From: an uncultured Desulfobacter sp.
Lineage (GTDB): Bacteria; Desulfobacterota; Desulfobacteria; Desulfobacterales; Desulfobacteraceae
NCBI RefSeq assembly: GCF_963666145.1
Contig: NZ_OY762614.1
Location: 248,001 to 312,000, forward strand
Length of the DNA: 64,000 bases
Reading direction: 5' to 3'
Shown: one piece after another, positions 25,043 through 34,733 of the stretch
Layout: each line of letters starts with the position of its first letter
Position numbering within the stretch: position 1 is the first letter of the stretch
Notes under the pieces: model-generated
Seen by the model: only the letters and a program-made list of their open reading frames with translations
What the model was told of the DNA's origin: nothing
Database searches by the model: none
Position numbers and translations under genes: made by a program

Positions 25043-27837
25043 CAGCCCAGAATAGTTTTAAGGGCCTGGGTGCAGCGCGGACAGGTGGTGGGATGCTCTG
25101 AATCGGTCCCTAAATTCTCATCAAACCGCCAGCACCGCTCGCATTTCTCACCGGACGCCTTTGCCACCTTGATGGCCAGACCTTCAATCTCCTTGCCATG
25201 GTAAACATCTCCGTCAAGGGTATCCACCACCTGGGCTTTGGACACGATGAAAATGTCATTGAGCTCCACATCCAGGGAGGCCACCTGGTCTTCAAAATCA
25301 CCCGAAGGCAGTTTTATTTCAACAGATGCATCCAGGGGATGGCCGATGAGTTTGGCTTTTCTTGCCTCTTCCAGGGCCTTGGTCACTTCCCCACGCAAGC
25401 CCCTGATATTTTCCCACTTGGCTGCAAGAGCCTTATCCTGAAGGGCATCATCAAGGCTGACCATATCCTCCATGTGAACACTCTCTTTTCTGGTGTCGCC
25501 CAGGGGCATGTAGGTATAGATCTCTTCGGCCGTAAACGGCAGAATCGGTGCCATGATCTTGACCAGGGAATCCAGTATCATAAACATGACGGTCTGGGCG
25601 TCTTTACGGGTATCTGAATTTTCAGGGCTTGTGTAGACACGGTCCTTGATAATATCCAGATAAAAGGAGGACAGATCCACCACGCAAAAATTATGGAGGG
25701 TATGATAAATCACATGGAACTCATAGGCATCATATGCAGCCCTGCACCGTTTTACCACATAGTACAGACGATGGAGAATGAACCGGTCCAGTTCCCCCAT
25801 ATTCTCAACCGCTCTCAACTGGGACGGGTCAAATCCGACAAAGTTACCCAAAAGGAATCGGCAGGTGTTTCTGATCCGTCTGTAGGCATCGGAAAGTTGC
25901 TTGATGATATTATCGGAAATGCTGACATCCCCGCGGTAATCGGCGGATGCCGCCCACAGCCGCAGCACATCGGCACCGTATTGCTTGATTACCTTGTCCG
26001 GGGCCACAACATTGCCCACGGATTTGGACATTTTATGGCCCTTTTCATCCACCACAAACCCGTGGGTGAGCACAGCCTTGTATGGGGCATGGCCGGTTCT
26101 GCCCACCGCAGTTAAAAGTGAAGAGTGAAACCAGCCGCGGTGCTGGTCAGATCCTTCAAGGTACATGTCCGCAGGACGCTGAAGCCCTTCTCTTTCCTCT
26201 AACACGGCTGCATGGCTGACACCTGAATCAAACCACACATCAAGGATATTCTGGTCTTTGGTAAAGGTGGTGGAACCGCAGTCTTCGCATACCGCACCGT
26301 CGGGCATCAGAAACTCGGCGTCCTTTTCAAACCAGATGTCCGAAGAAAATTCAGTAAACAGTTCATGGATACGGTCCACGGACTCCCGGGTCACATACAC
26401 CTTTTTGCATTTGGTGCAATGGAATACGGGAATGGGAACCCCCCAGGAGCGCTGGCGGGACAGGCACCAGTCCGGCCTGTGTTCAATCATGGCGTAAATA
26501 CGCTCCCGGCCCCAGGACGGAATCCAATGGACATTGTTGATTTCATCAAGGGCTTTTTGGCGAAGTCCCAGGTTGTCCATGGAGATAAACCACTGGGGTG
26601 TAGCCCGGTAAATAACAGGCTTTTTACAGCGCCAGCAGTGGGGATAGGAATGGGACATGTTCTCCTGTTTGAGCAGGGCCCCTTTTTCTTCCAGAAGCTT
26701 ATTAATTTCAGCATTGGCCTTGAAAATAAACTGCCCCTCAAACAGCTCAACCCCTTGTGAAAATGTACCGTTGTCCTCAACCGGTGAGTAGCACTCCAAA
26801 CCATAGCGGTTGCCGGCAATATGGTCATCGGCACCGTGGCCCGGGGCCGTATGTACACAGCCGGTACCGGCCTCAAGGGTGACGTGGCCCCCCAGGATGA
26901 TCAGTGAATTTCTGTCATAGAAAGGATGCTTGCAGTTACGGTTCTCAAGGTCCTTTCCGGACAGTTCGGCCACAATGGAATACTCTGATATCCCGAACTC
27001 ACCCATGACATTTTCCACAAGCTCCTTGGCCATGATCAAAATGCCCTGGTTCTGTGTTTTCACCGCCGCATAAATAAAATCAGGATGCAGACAGACCCCC
27101 AGGTTGGCCGGCAGGGTCCAGGGAGTGGTGGTCCAGATCACCACAAAAACAGGTTCTCCTCCGGCATCAAACAGATCAGTGATATCGTCTTTTACGGGGA
27201 ATTTAACATAAATGGACGGGGAGGTGTGATCGTGGTATTCAATTTCAGCTTCCGCCAGAGCGGTCTGGCAGTTACAGCACCAGTAGATGGGCTTTTTACC
27301 CAGAAACATATCCCCTGACAGACCAAATTCACCGCACTCTTTGGCAATGCGCGCTTCATAGGGATAGTTCATGGTCAGGTAAGGCTCATCCCACTCCCCT
27401 GCAACGCCAAAACGTTTGAACTCTTCTCTCTGGATATCCACAAAGGATGCCGCATAGGCCCGGCACTCCCGGCGCACCTCCACCGGGGTCATATCCTTTT
27501 TCTTGCTGCCCAGCTTTTTGTCCACATTATGCTCAATGGGCAGGCCGTGGCAGTCCCAACCCGGCACATAGGGGGCGTTGAAACCGCACATTTGCCGGGA
27601 GCGGATGATAATATCCTTTAATATCTTGTTGATGGCATGGCCCATGTGGAGATGGCCGTTGGCATAGGGAGGACCGTCATGGAGAATAAAAAGGGGCTTG
27701 TCCTTGGATTGTTCCCGCAGTTTTTTATAAATTTTCTTCTGCTCCCAGTCTTTGATCATCTCAGGTTCACGCTGGGGTAGATTGGCCTTCATTGCAAATT
27801 GGGTAGAAGGCAGGTTCAGTGTTTGTTTATAATCCAT
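25042..27837 (-). CDS. ileS: Isoleucyl-tRNA synthetase
   Basis: 931 residues, a typical bacterial type I IleRS. HIGH motif: PPYANGHLHMGHA (near residue 60). KMSKS motif: GHKMSKSVGN (near residue 600). The CP1 editing domain includes WTTTPWTLPANLG and TAPGHGADD. The C-terminal zinc finger is formed by CERCWRF and CPRCTQ (near residues 892-925). First gene of the ileS-lspA-lgt-holA run on the minus strand. No T-box leader is evident upstream. Confidence 0.97.
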   Translation of the reverse strand: MDYKQTLNLPSTQFAMKANLPQREPEMIKDWEQKKIYKKLREQSKDKPLFILHDGPPYANGHLHMGHAINKILKDIIIRSRQMCGFNAPYVPGWDCHGLPIEHNVDKKLGSKKKDMTPVEVRRECRAYAASFVDIQREEFKRFGVAGEWDEPYLTMNYPYEARIAKECGEFGLSGDMFLGKKPIYWCCNCQTALAEAEIEYHDHTSPSIYVKFPVKDDITDLFDAGGEPVFVVIWTTTPWTLPANLGVCLHPDFIYAAVKTQNQGILIMAKELVENVMGEFGISEYSIVAELSGKDLENRNCKHPFYDRNSLIILGGHVTLEAGTGCVHTAPGHGADDHIAGNRYGLECYSPVEDNGTFSQGVELFEGQFIFKANAEINKLLEEKGALLKQENMSHSYPHCWRCKKPVIYRATPQWFISMDNLGLRQKALDEINNVHWIPSWGRERIYAMIEHRPDWCLSRQRSWGVPIPVFHCTKCKKVYVTRESVDRIHELFTEFSSDIWFEKDAEFLMPDGAVCEDCGSTTFTKDQNILDVWFDSGVSHAAVLEEREGLQRPADMYLEGSDQHRGWFHSSLLTAVGRTGHAPYKAVLTHGFVVDEKGHKMSKSVGNVVAPDKVIKQYGADVLRLWAASADYRGDVSISDNIIKQLSDAYRRIRNTCRFLLGNFVGFDPSQLRAVENMGELDRFILHRLYYVVKRCRAAYDAYEFHVIYHTLHNFCVVDLSSFYLDIIKDRVYTSPENSDTRKDAQTVMFMILDSLVKIMAPILPFTAEEIYTYMPLGDTRKESVHMEDMVSLDDALQDKALAAKWENIRGLRGEVTKALEEARKAKLIGHPLDASVEIKLPSGDFEDQVASLDVELNDIFIVSKAQVVDTLDGDVYHGKEIEGLAIKVAKASGEKCERCWRFDENLGTDSEHPTTCPRCTQALKTILG

Positions 27838-27950
27838 TATTCCTAAATTCCTTTTGCCTTTCGGATCTGGTTTGAAGTCTTAAATTATCGAACTTTCCTT
27901 TGTAATGGCAGCAAAGGTAAAAGTCAAGATTTTAGCTGAATTTACAGTAT

Positions 27951-28604
27951 TCATGCCTGGGTCTGACGGGCTTGAAGCATAACCACAACCCTTTGGGCAT
28001 CCACAAAAGGCAGGGTATAATATTCGTGTGTAATTTCAAACTGAGCCTCAAGTTCAGGGGTAATTTCTTCCAAGGCGTGGTCCCCTTTCAGGGCATAAAT
28101 TCTACCGCCGGGTGCCAGCATGGGTCCGGCAAGGGTTACAAGTTTTCCAAGATCTGCAAAGCCCCGGGCAGTTACGGCATCATACATTTGAAAATGGCCT
28201 GAATCCCCGGCAAGATCTTCTACACGTGCATGCACCGCCTTGATGTTGTCAAGTTTCAAAGTGCGGACCACATGGTTTAAAAAGCTGACTTTCTTTCGTA
28301 CCGCATCCACCATGGTAACGTCTAAACCCGGGCAGAATACTTTCATGGGAACAGCAGGAAATCCGGCACCGGATCCAATGTCCATTATCCGTGACGGCCG
28401 ATCCAGAAATCTGGCCGCAGCCAGGGCATCCACAAAATGTTTATACGCCACAAGCCGGACATCCTTTATGGCGGTCAAATTCATTTTTGCATTCCAAAGC
28501 TGCAGCTCCCGTGCATGGGCAACCAACAGATCTATCTGGTCCGGAGACAAGCCGATCCCAAGCGCGTCGGCACCCTTTTTAAGGTACTGGCTAAATTGCT
28601 TCAT
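27951..28604 (-). CDS. rsmG: 16S rRNA (guanine-527-N7)-methyltransferase
   Basis: 217 residues. N-terminal helical region with LQLWNAKMNLTAIKD (the family LxxWNxxxNLT block). The SAM-binding loop is IMDIGSGAGFPAVPMK (near 72-87), then VDAVRKKVSFLNHV and TARGFADLGKLV. The protein ends in a short strand with VVVMLQARQ. It lies 113 bp upstream of ileS in the same direction and may be separately transcribed. Confidence 0.93.
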   Translation of the reverse strand: MKQFSQYLKKGADALGIGLSPDQIDLLVAHARELQLWNAKMNLTAIKDVRLVAYKHFVDALAAARFLDRPSRIMDIGSGAGFPAVPMKVFCPGLDVTMVDAVRKKVSFLNHVVRTLKLDNIKAVHARVEDLAGDSGHFQMYDAVTARGFADLGKLVTLAGPMLAPGGRIYALKGDHALEEITPELEAQFEITHEYYTLPFVDAQRVVVMLQARQTQA

Positions 28605-28923
28605 AAATTGAAATACCCGTTATTTTTTTTGAAAATATCTTGATTGACACTACTTAAGCCCACAGCAGTAAAATTTGCACAATCTTATATTCAGCCTTGC
28701 AGAAATTCAACAACAAAAGCATAATTATATTTGATTTTACTTAAAATATAGTGTATTTTATCTTTTTCTATTTTATGTAACATTTTATTTCTTAGGATAA
28801 TTTAACAAGATCATAATAAAACTATAGTATGAAACATAACGGTTGCGTCTTTTGGCAACGGTCGCGCTGTCTATATATTTATTTGTTTCAGAGGATTTTT
28901 TTTATTTTTAAGGACAAAACAAA
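28605..28923. other. 319-bp A/T-rich divergent promoter region (rsmG/fusA)
   Basis: No gene is visible. On the plus strand, TTGACA (28644-28649) and TAAAAT (28669-28674) are separated by 19 bp, a slightly long sigma70 spacing, and could serve fusA. A small inverted repeat GTTGC...GCAAC near 28842-28858 lies in the likely fusA leader. The fusA start has AAGGAC just upstream. Confidence 0.4.
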
Positions 28924-31011
28924 ATGATCAGAGATCTTAAACGGGTAAGAAATATTGGAATCAGTGCCCATATTGATTCCGGTAAAACCACGCTTACTGA
29001 ACGGATTCTTTTTTACACCAACCGAATCCACAAAATCAACGAAGTCAGGGGCAAGGACGGCACGGGTGCGGTCATGGATTCCATGGAGCTGGAAAAAGAG
29101 AGGGGCATCACCATTGCCTCTGCAGCCACCCATTGTGAATGGGACAAGCATGCCGTAAATATCATTGACACACCGGGCCATGTGGATTTCACCGTAGAGG
29201 TGGAACGTTCCCTGCGTGTTCTTGACGGCGTTGTGCTTATCCTTTGCTCGGTATCCGGGGTACAGTCCCAGTCCATCACCGTTGACCAGCAAATGAAACG
29301 CTACGAAGTACCCTGCATTGCCTTTGTCAACAAATGTGACCGTTCAGGCGCCAACCCGCTTAAAGTCTGCAAGCAGCTCAGAGACAAACTCGGACATAAT
29401 TCCGTCATGATGCAGCTGCCCATCGGCCTTGAAGATAAACATGAAGGCCTTGTGGATCTTGTTAAAATGAAAGCCTTCTTTTTCGAAGGCGACAATGGGG
29501 AAAAAATGGTTGAAGCCGACATCCCTGCAGAACTGCAAGATGATGCCGCCGCAGCCAGGGAAGAGATGCTTGATGCCGTATCCCTGTTCTCCGAAGAACT
29601 GACCGATGCGCTTCTCGAAGAAGCTGAGATTTCCGAAGAGCTGATCATGGCAGCCGTCAGAACCGGCACCATTGCCCGGGAAATGACCCCTGTATTTTTG
29701 GGCTCTGCTTACAAAAACAAAGGTGTTCAGCCCCTGCTGAATGCTGTTGTTAATTATCTGCCCTGCCCGCTGGACATTAGAAACGAAGCCATTGATCTGG
29801 ACAACAACGAAGAAACCATTATTCTCGACAGCGATTTTGACAAACCCACCGTGGCACTGGCTTTTAAACTGGAAGACGGCCAGTATGGTCAGCTGACCTA
29901 CATCCGTGTTTACCAGGGCTGTGTCAACAAGGGCGACACCCTGGTCAACAGCAGGGACCATAAAAAAGTTAAAATCGGCCGCCTCATTCGCATGCACTCC
30001 AACCAGATGGAAGATGTGGAATCCATTCCGGCCGGCCATATCGGTGCCATGTTCGGCGTTGACTGCGCCTCAGGCGACACCTTTGTTTCACCGGAGATCA
30101 ACTACTCCATGCTGGCCATGCATGTTATGGAGCCGGTTATCTCCTTGTCCATCACCCCCAAGGACAACAAAGCCCAGATCAACATGTCCAAGGCCCTGAA
30201 CAGATTTACCAAAGAAGACCCGACATTCAAGACCTACGTGGATCATGAAACCGGAGATACGATCATCCAGGGCATGGGTGAACTTCATCTGGAAGTTTAT
30301 GTGGAGCGTATGAAACGCGAATACAAGGCCGAGGTGACCACAGGCCAGCCAAGAGTTGCATACAGGGAAACCATCACCCAGAAAGCCCCGTTCAACTATA
30401 CCCACAAAAAACAGACTGGTGGTGCAGGTCAGTTCGGTCGTGTGGCAGGGTTTATGGAACCCACCGAAGAAGAATTTGAATTTGTCAACAAAATCACCGG
30501 CGGCCGTATCCCCACCCAGTATATTCCGGCCTGTGAAAAGGGCTTTGAAGGCTGCCTTGTCAAGGGGCCCAGCCTTGAGTTCCCTGTTACCGGCATCAAG
30601 GTTACCCTGGAAGACGGTGCATACCATGCCGTTGACTCTTCTGAAATGGCTTTCCAGGCAGCCGCCCGCGGTGGTTTCCTTGAAGCTTACAACAAGGCAA
30701 AACCGGTTATCATGGAACCGATCATGAAGGTGGTTATTGAAACCCCCAATGAGTTCCAGGGTGCCTGCATGGGCCTGATCAACCAGCGCCGTGGCATTAT
30801 CCAGGGCTCCCAGGAAGAAGGGGTTATGTCCGTCATTGAATCCCAGGTTCCGCTGTCCGATATGTTTGGTTTCTCAACTGTATTAAGATCTGCTACCCAG
30901 GGTAAGGCCCAGTTCACCATGGAATTTTCTTCCTACAAACAGGCCCCCCAGTCTATTGCAGACGACATTGCCAAGAAAAAGGCCGAAGAAAGAGCTGCCA
31001 AAAACAAATAA
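28924..31011 (+). CDS. fusA: Elongation factor G
   Basis: 695 residues. GTPase motifs: G1 AHIDSGKTT, G2 RGITIASAAT, G3 DTPGHVDF, G4 NKCDRSG. Domains II-V follow to the end. It catalyses ribosomal translocation. It is not in a str operon (rpsL-rpsG-fusA-tuf), and phrases such as VLDGVVLILCSVSGVQSQSITVDQQMKRY resemble the mitochondrial/spirochaete-like EF-G1 subfamily rather than canonical proteobacterial EF-G. A second, canonical fusA elsewhere is therefore likely. The following P-loop gene lies 37 bp downstream. Confidence 0.93.
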   Translation: MIRDLKRVRNIGISAHIDSGKTTLTERILFYTNRIHKINEVRGKDGTGAVMDSMELEKERGITIASAATHCEWDKHAVNIIDTPGHVDFTVEVERSLRVLDGVVLILCSVSGVQSQSITVDQQMKRYEVPCIAFVNKCDRSGANPLKVCKQLRDKLGHNSVMMQLPIGLEDKHEGLVDLVKMKAFFFEGDNGEKMVEADIPAELQDDAAAAREEMLDAVSLFSEELTDALLEEAEISEELIMAAVRTGTIAREMTPVFLGSAYKNKGVQPLLNAVVNYLPCPLDIRNEAIDLDNNEETIILDSDFDKPTVALAFKLEDGQYGQLTYIRVYQGCVNKGDTLVNSRDHKKVKIGRLIRMHSNQMEDVESIPAGHIGAMFGVDCASGDTFVSPEINYSMLAMHVMEPVISLSITPKDNKAQINMSKALNRFTKEDPTFKTYVDHETGDTIIQGMGELHLEVYVERMKREYKAEVTTGQPRVAYRETITQKAPFNYTHKKQTGGAGQFGRVAGFMEPTEEEFEFVNKITGGRIPTQYIPACEKGFEGCLVKGPSLEFPVTGIKVTLEDGAYHAVDSSEMAFQAAARGGFLEAYNKAKPVIMEPIMKVVIETPNEFQGACMGLINQRRGIIQGSQEEGVMSVIESQVPLSDMFGFSTVLRSATQGKAQFTMEFSSYKQAPQSIADDIAKKKAEERAAKNK

Positions 31012-31048
31012 GATCCCTATAAGATTTTTTGATATAAAGAGAGGAAAC

Positions 31049-31744
31049 ATGCTTAAAAATGACCTCATTTTAAAGAGCCCGGTCGAAAAAACAATTGGTG
31101 CCGACAATATTATGGATGGCCAGTTCGGTTCCGTACTTTCCCGGGCCGGTGTCGGCAAAACCGGATTTTTAGTCCAGATTGCCCTGACACGCCTGCTTTG
31201 TGACGAAAAAGTCCTTCACATAAGCTTATCCGACACCATTGAAAAAATAACCATACGTTACAATGAAGGTTACACCAGTCTTATTGACAGTATCGGTTAT
31301 GTGGATGCCCAGGTAGCAGAGCGCCTGTGGGATGAAATACAGCATCACAAAACCGGTATTGCATACAACGAGTCTACATTCAGTGTGGAAAAAATCAGAG
31401 ATTATCTGAACAGCTTTAAAGGGGCGGACCTTGCCCTGCCTACGCTGATGATCATTGACGGTCTTGATTTTGACACAGACCAGTCAGATCTGCTTTCCGC
31501 TCTAAAACAGCTGAACGCGGATTTTGGCATCTGTATCTGGTTTTCCATGCAGAGCCACAGGGAAGAACCCCTGAACGCGAACGGCTATCCACTACAGCTG
31601 GAAAAATATGACACACTTTTTGACAAGGCCGTATTCCTTGTTGCCGAAGAAAATAAAACCCAAGCCATTGTACTTAAGGACGGAGACAGAACGGACCAGA
31701 AATTTTTGCTGGATCCCGCCACTTTGATGCCGGCCGAAGCATAA
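31049..31744 (+). CDS. P-loop (RecA-like) ATPase, unknown role
   Basis: 231 residues from ATG 31049 (GAGAGGAAAC upstream). Walker A is SRAGVGKTG (near residues 31-39); a Walker B-like PTLMIIDGLDF lies near residues 130-140. The phrasing (LVQIALTRLLCDEKVLHISL) is that of KaiC/RadA-like single-domain ATPases. It is soluble, with no further domain. Probably co-transcribed with fusA, ending at a strong terminator. Function not known. Confidence 0.65.
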   Translation: MLKNDLILKSPVEKTIGADNIMDGQFGSVLSRAGVGKTGFLVQIALTRLLCDEKVLHISLSDTIEKITIRYNEGYTSLIDSIGYVDAQVAERLWDEIQHHKTGIAYNESTFSVEKIRDYLNSFKGADLALPTLMIIDGLDFDTDQSDLLSALKQLNADFGICIWFSMQSHREEPLNANGYPLQLEKYDTLFDKAVFLVAEENKTQAIVLKDGDRTDQKFLLDPATLMPAEA

Positions 31745-31790
31745 ATTAAGCCGCACCAGTCTTACTGTCCTGACAGATACAAACAGTTCA

Positions 31791-31829
31791 AGGCCGCACA
31801 CCGTTGATATCGGGGTGCGGCCTTTTTTT
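31791..31829 (+). terminator. Rho-independent terminator (fusA/P-loop transcript)
   Basis: AGGCCGCACACCG pairs with CGGGGTGCGGCCT around a 7-base loop, followed by TTTTTTT. Confidence 0.85.
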
Positions 31830-32004
31830 ATCTCAGGTGCCTGCCTTGCATCTTTTCAAAATTCTTCCATTAACGGACAGAAAAAGCAAAACACCCCTAA
31901 CAATTTCTTAATACCGTCCACAAACAACCCTAACCCTAATAAAATATTTTAATCTGCGTCAGTTTTTCCACCAAACTTTAACACCTATTCGAGGAGAAAT
32001 ATCC

Positions 32005-33441
32005 ATGCAGTTTTTCAAACAAATCAAATCTTATTTTGCTGTCTGTCTGGCACTGCTTTTTATGGCTGCCCCAGTCCTGGCCGGGCCACCCAAGTATGTA
32101 TTTTATTTTATAGGCGATGGGTTAGGTGCCGCCCAGCGCCAGTTCAGTGAATTTTTTCTTCAGGAGCAGCTTCAAAATCCTGACAGCCATTTGCTCATGA
32201 ACACCTTTGAAGTTGCAGGTATCAACACCACCTATTGTGCCGACACCCTGATTACAGACTCTGCTGCTGCCGGAACGGCGCTTGCGTCAGGCGTAAAAAC
32301 AAACAAAGGCGTTATCGGGAAAGACGTAAACGGGAACAATGTTAAAACCCTGGCCGAAGCAGCAAAAGAACATGGCATGAAAACCGGTATTATCACGACC
32401 ACACGACTGACCCATGCCACACCTGCCGCCTTTGCCGCCCACAATGTCTCAAGAAATAATGAAAATGAGATTGCAGAGGATTTTCTCAATTCCGGAATTG
32501 ATTTTTTTGCAGGGGGCGGCATCCGCCATTTTATTCCTGCATCCATGAAAATTGAAAAAGGCGATGCGATCGGTAAAACCATCAAATCCAAACGAAAAGA
32601 CGAGAAGGATCTTGTGAAAGGGTTTGAAGACAAGGGATATGCGACCTTTATCGGGATGAAAGGTGCAAAGGCGTTTAAGTCGGCTGATTTTTCAAAACAG
32701 GACAAAGTATTTGCAGCCTTTACCTATACCCATATGCCATATGAAGTCGAGCGTATGAACCAGTATAAAAATGTTCCATCCCTTGGTGAAATGACTATAG
32801 CCGGTATCAATGCCCTGGACAAGGGAGACAAGGGCTTTTTTATGATGGTTGAAGGCGGCAGAATCGACCATGCCGCCCACGCCAATGACCCGTCCGGTGT
32901 TATCTGGGACACCATGGCCTTTGACGACGCCATTAAAACCGCCTATCAATTTCTAAAACAACATGAGGACCAGACCCTGATTGTGGTTGTGGGGGACCAC
33001 GAAACAGGCGGTATGGGACTTGGCATGGACAGTATGGGTTACAAGCTGAATATGGCGACCCTGAATAATGTTCATGTCTCCGTGGAAGACACACTGAACG
33101 AAGCGGGACAATACAAGGGGGACAAGGCCGCTTACCTCCAATTTCTGGCCGAAAATTTCGGTCTGTCCAACTTGAGCGATACTGAAACTGCCAGCCTGAA
33201 CAAAGCCATGGCGTCTGCCGATGCAGGGGATACTCTGGGATATTACAAACTCAACCCAGCAGCACTGACAGCGGCCCATATTCTCTCCAGCCGGGCCAAT
33301 ATCAACTGGACCACGACCATTCACACCGCCACCATGATCCCCATGTCGGCCACGGGTGCCTATGCCGCAAGATTCGGCGGTTACAAAGACAATACACAGA
33401 TCGCTAAAACAATGGCCCAGGTCCTGGGATTCGACCTGTAA
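32005..33441 (+). CDS. phoA: Periplasmic alkaline phosphatase
   Basis: 478 residues with a clear signal peptide (about 1-27; AAPVLAGPP). The nucleophile motif is DSAAAGTALASG with Ser near residue 87. Metal-ligand segments are FYFIGDGLG (first Asp), GGRIDHAAHAND and VVGDHETGGMG. It hydrolyses phosphomonoesters in the periplasm, typically under phosphate limitation. The CGAGGAG ribosome site is strong. A PPK2 gene lies two genes downstream, giving a phosphate theme. I could not identify a confident Pho box upstream. Confidence 0.9.
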   Translation: MQFFKQIKSYFAVCLALLFMAAPVLAGPPKYVFYFIGDGLGAAQRQFSEFFLQEQLQNPDSHLLMNTFEVAGINTTYCADTLITDSAAAGTALASGVKTNKGVIGKDVNGNNVKTLAEAAKEHGMKTGIITTTRLTHATPAAFAAHNVSRNNENEIAEDFLNSGIDFFAGGGIRHFIPASMKIEKGDAIGKTIKSKRKDEKDLVKGFEDKGYATFIGMKGAKAFKSADFSKQDKVFAAFTYTHMPYEVERMNQYKNVPSLGEMTIAGINALDKGDKGFFMMVEGGRIDHAAHANDPSGVIWDTMAFDDAIKTAYQFLKQHEDQTLIVVVGDHETGGMGLGMDSMGYKLNMATLNNVHVSVEDTLNEAGQYKGDKAAYLQFLAENFGLSNLSDTETASLNKAMASADAGDTLGYYKLNPAALTAAHILSSRANINWTTTIHTATMIPMSATGAYAARFGGYKDNTQIAKTMAQVLGFDL

Positions 33442-33467
33442 TTAAAATTTTTTTAACTTTGCAAACG

Positions 33468-33500
33468 CGGCCTGTTGATTTTTCAACAGGCCGTATTTTA
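33468..33500 (+). terminator. Rho-independent terminator of phoA
   Basis: CGGCCTGTTGA pairs perfectly with TCAACAGGCCG (11 bp, 4-base loop), followed by TATTTTATT. Confidence 0.8.
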
Positions 33501-33510
33501 TTATTTGAAA

Positions 33511-34659
33511 ATGCCCTTTTACACAACTATGAATAAATCGTTTCTCTTTTCGATTCTGGCGTTGACTGCGTTGATGGCAGCCATGTTTTTTTACTTTCTG
33601 GCCCGGGAGCCGGCAATGGACCCCGCCACCATGGAAGTGAAGGCCAGGGTTATGGACGTTGATAATTCCGAGGTTCACACCTCAGGTCTTTCCCACATCG
33701 GTTTTCAGACCCTTGAAATTGAAATTTTAAACACACGGTTCAAGGGTATAAAAGCCCAAGCGTCCAACAGCCTGAACGGCCAGATCAATCTCGAAAATCT
33801 CTACCATGTCAAAGATACAATCATTGCAGCAATTATCATGGATAAAGACGGCACAATAGAACATGTCAAAGCGGTTGATCTTTACCGGCAAAACAGCCTT
33901 TTGGCCATGTTTATCGTTTTTACCATTGCGCTGCTGCTCTATGCCGGCGCCATTGGTGTCAAGGCCCTTATCTCTTTTGTGCTGTCCATCTTCATTATCT
34001 GGGAAATTCTGGTCAAACAGATCCTTGAAGGACACCCACCCCTGATCACCACCACCGTCACCCTTGTTTTGCTGTCGGGCATCATCATCTTCATGGTCGC
34101 AGGAATCAACCGCAAAGGAGTGACTGCATTTTTAGGCACAATTACGGGCCTTGCCGTGACCCTTTGCGCCACCCTTGTTTTCGGCGATCAGGCCGGTCTT
34201 TTGGGCATGACCCAACCCTATGTGAATGCATTGATCTTTTCCGGCTACTACGATCTTGACATTCGCCAGATTTTTTATTCAGCCATCGTACTGGGGGCTT
34301 CGGGTGCCGCCATGGACATTGCCATGGATATTGCGGCATCCATGGATGAGATCAGAATAAAAAAACCGGATATCAGCCCAAGGGAGCTGATAAAATCCGG
34401 ATTCACAGTGGGGCGTCAAGTGATTGGAACCATGACCACGACACTGCTTTTGGCTTATTCCGGCGGATATCTGACGCTATTGATGATTTTCAGGGTGAAA
34501 GACCCAAGCTTCATGCGCATGATCAACCTTAAAATCGTGGCCGCTGAAATCATGCGAACCCTGATCGGCAGTATGGGCCTGGTTATGGTGGCACCGATTA
34601 CCGCCCTGCTTGGCGGGATTATCATTGCAGGATTTAAGGCCCACACCCATAAAGGTTGA
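33511..34659 (+). CDS. YibE/F family membrane protein
   Basis: 382 residues from ATG 33511; ATG 33529 is equally possible, and earlier starts lie inside the phoA terminator. An N-terminal helix is followed by a ~95-residue extracytoplasmic domain (VKARVMDVDNSEVHT...), then seven or so membrane helices. YibE/F core phrases include GVKALISFVLSIFIIWEIL, VAGINRKGVTAFLGTITG and LGASGAAMDIAMDIAASMDEI. Transport function is suspected for the family but unproven. Confidence 0.85.
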   Translation: MPFYTTMNKSFLFSILALTALMAAMFFYFLAREPAMDPATMEVKARVMDVDNSEVHTSGLSHIGFQTLEIEILNTRFKGIKAQASNSLNGQINLENLYHVKDTIIAAIIMDKDGTIEHVKAVDLYRQNSLLAMFIVFTIALLLYAGAIGVKALISFVLSIFIIWEILVKQILEGHPPLITTTVTLVLLSGIIIFMVAGINRKGVTAFLGTITGLAVTLCATLVFGDQAGLLGMTQPYVNALIFSGYYDLDIRQIFYSAIVLGASGAAMDIAMDIAASMDEIRIKKPDISPRELIKSGFTVGRQVIGTMTTTLLLAYSGGYLTLLMIFRVKDPSFMRMINLKIVAAEIMRTLIGSMGLVMVAPITALLGGIIIAGFKAHTHKG

Positions 34660-34733
34660 ACGATTCTTGACAAAACGCAGGTTCTGTTCTACCCCCAATT
34701 AGGAACACCATTATAAAAAATAAAGGGAATATC

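Noticed and set aside
31900..32000. Pho box upstream of alkaline phosphatase
   Set aside because: A CTAACCCTAAT-like repeat is present but does not match tandem CTGTCAT-type half-sites.
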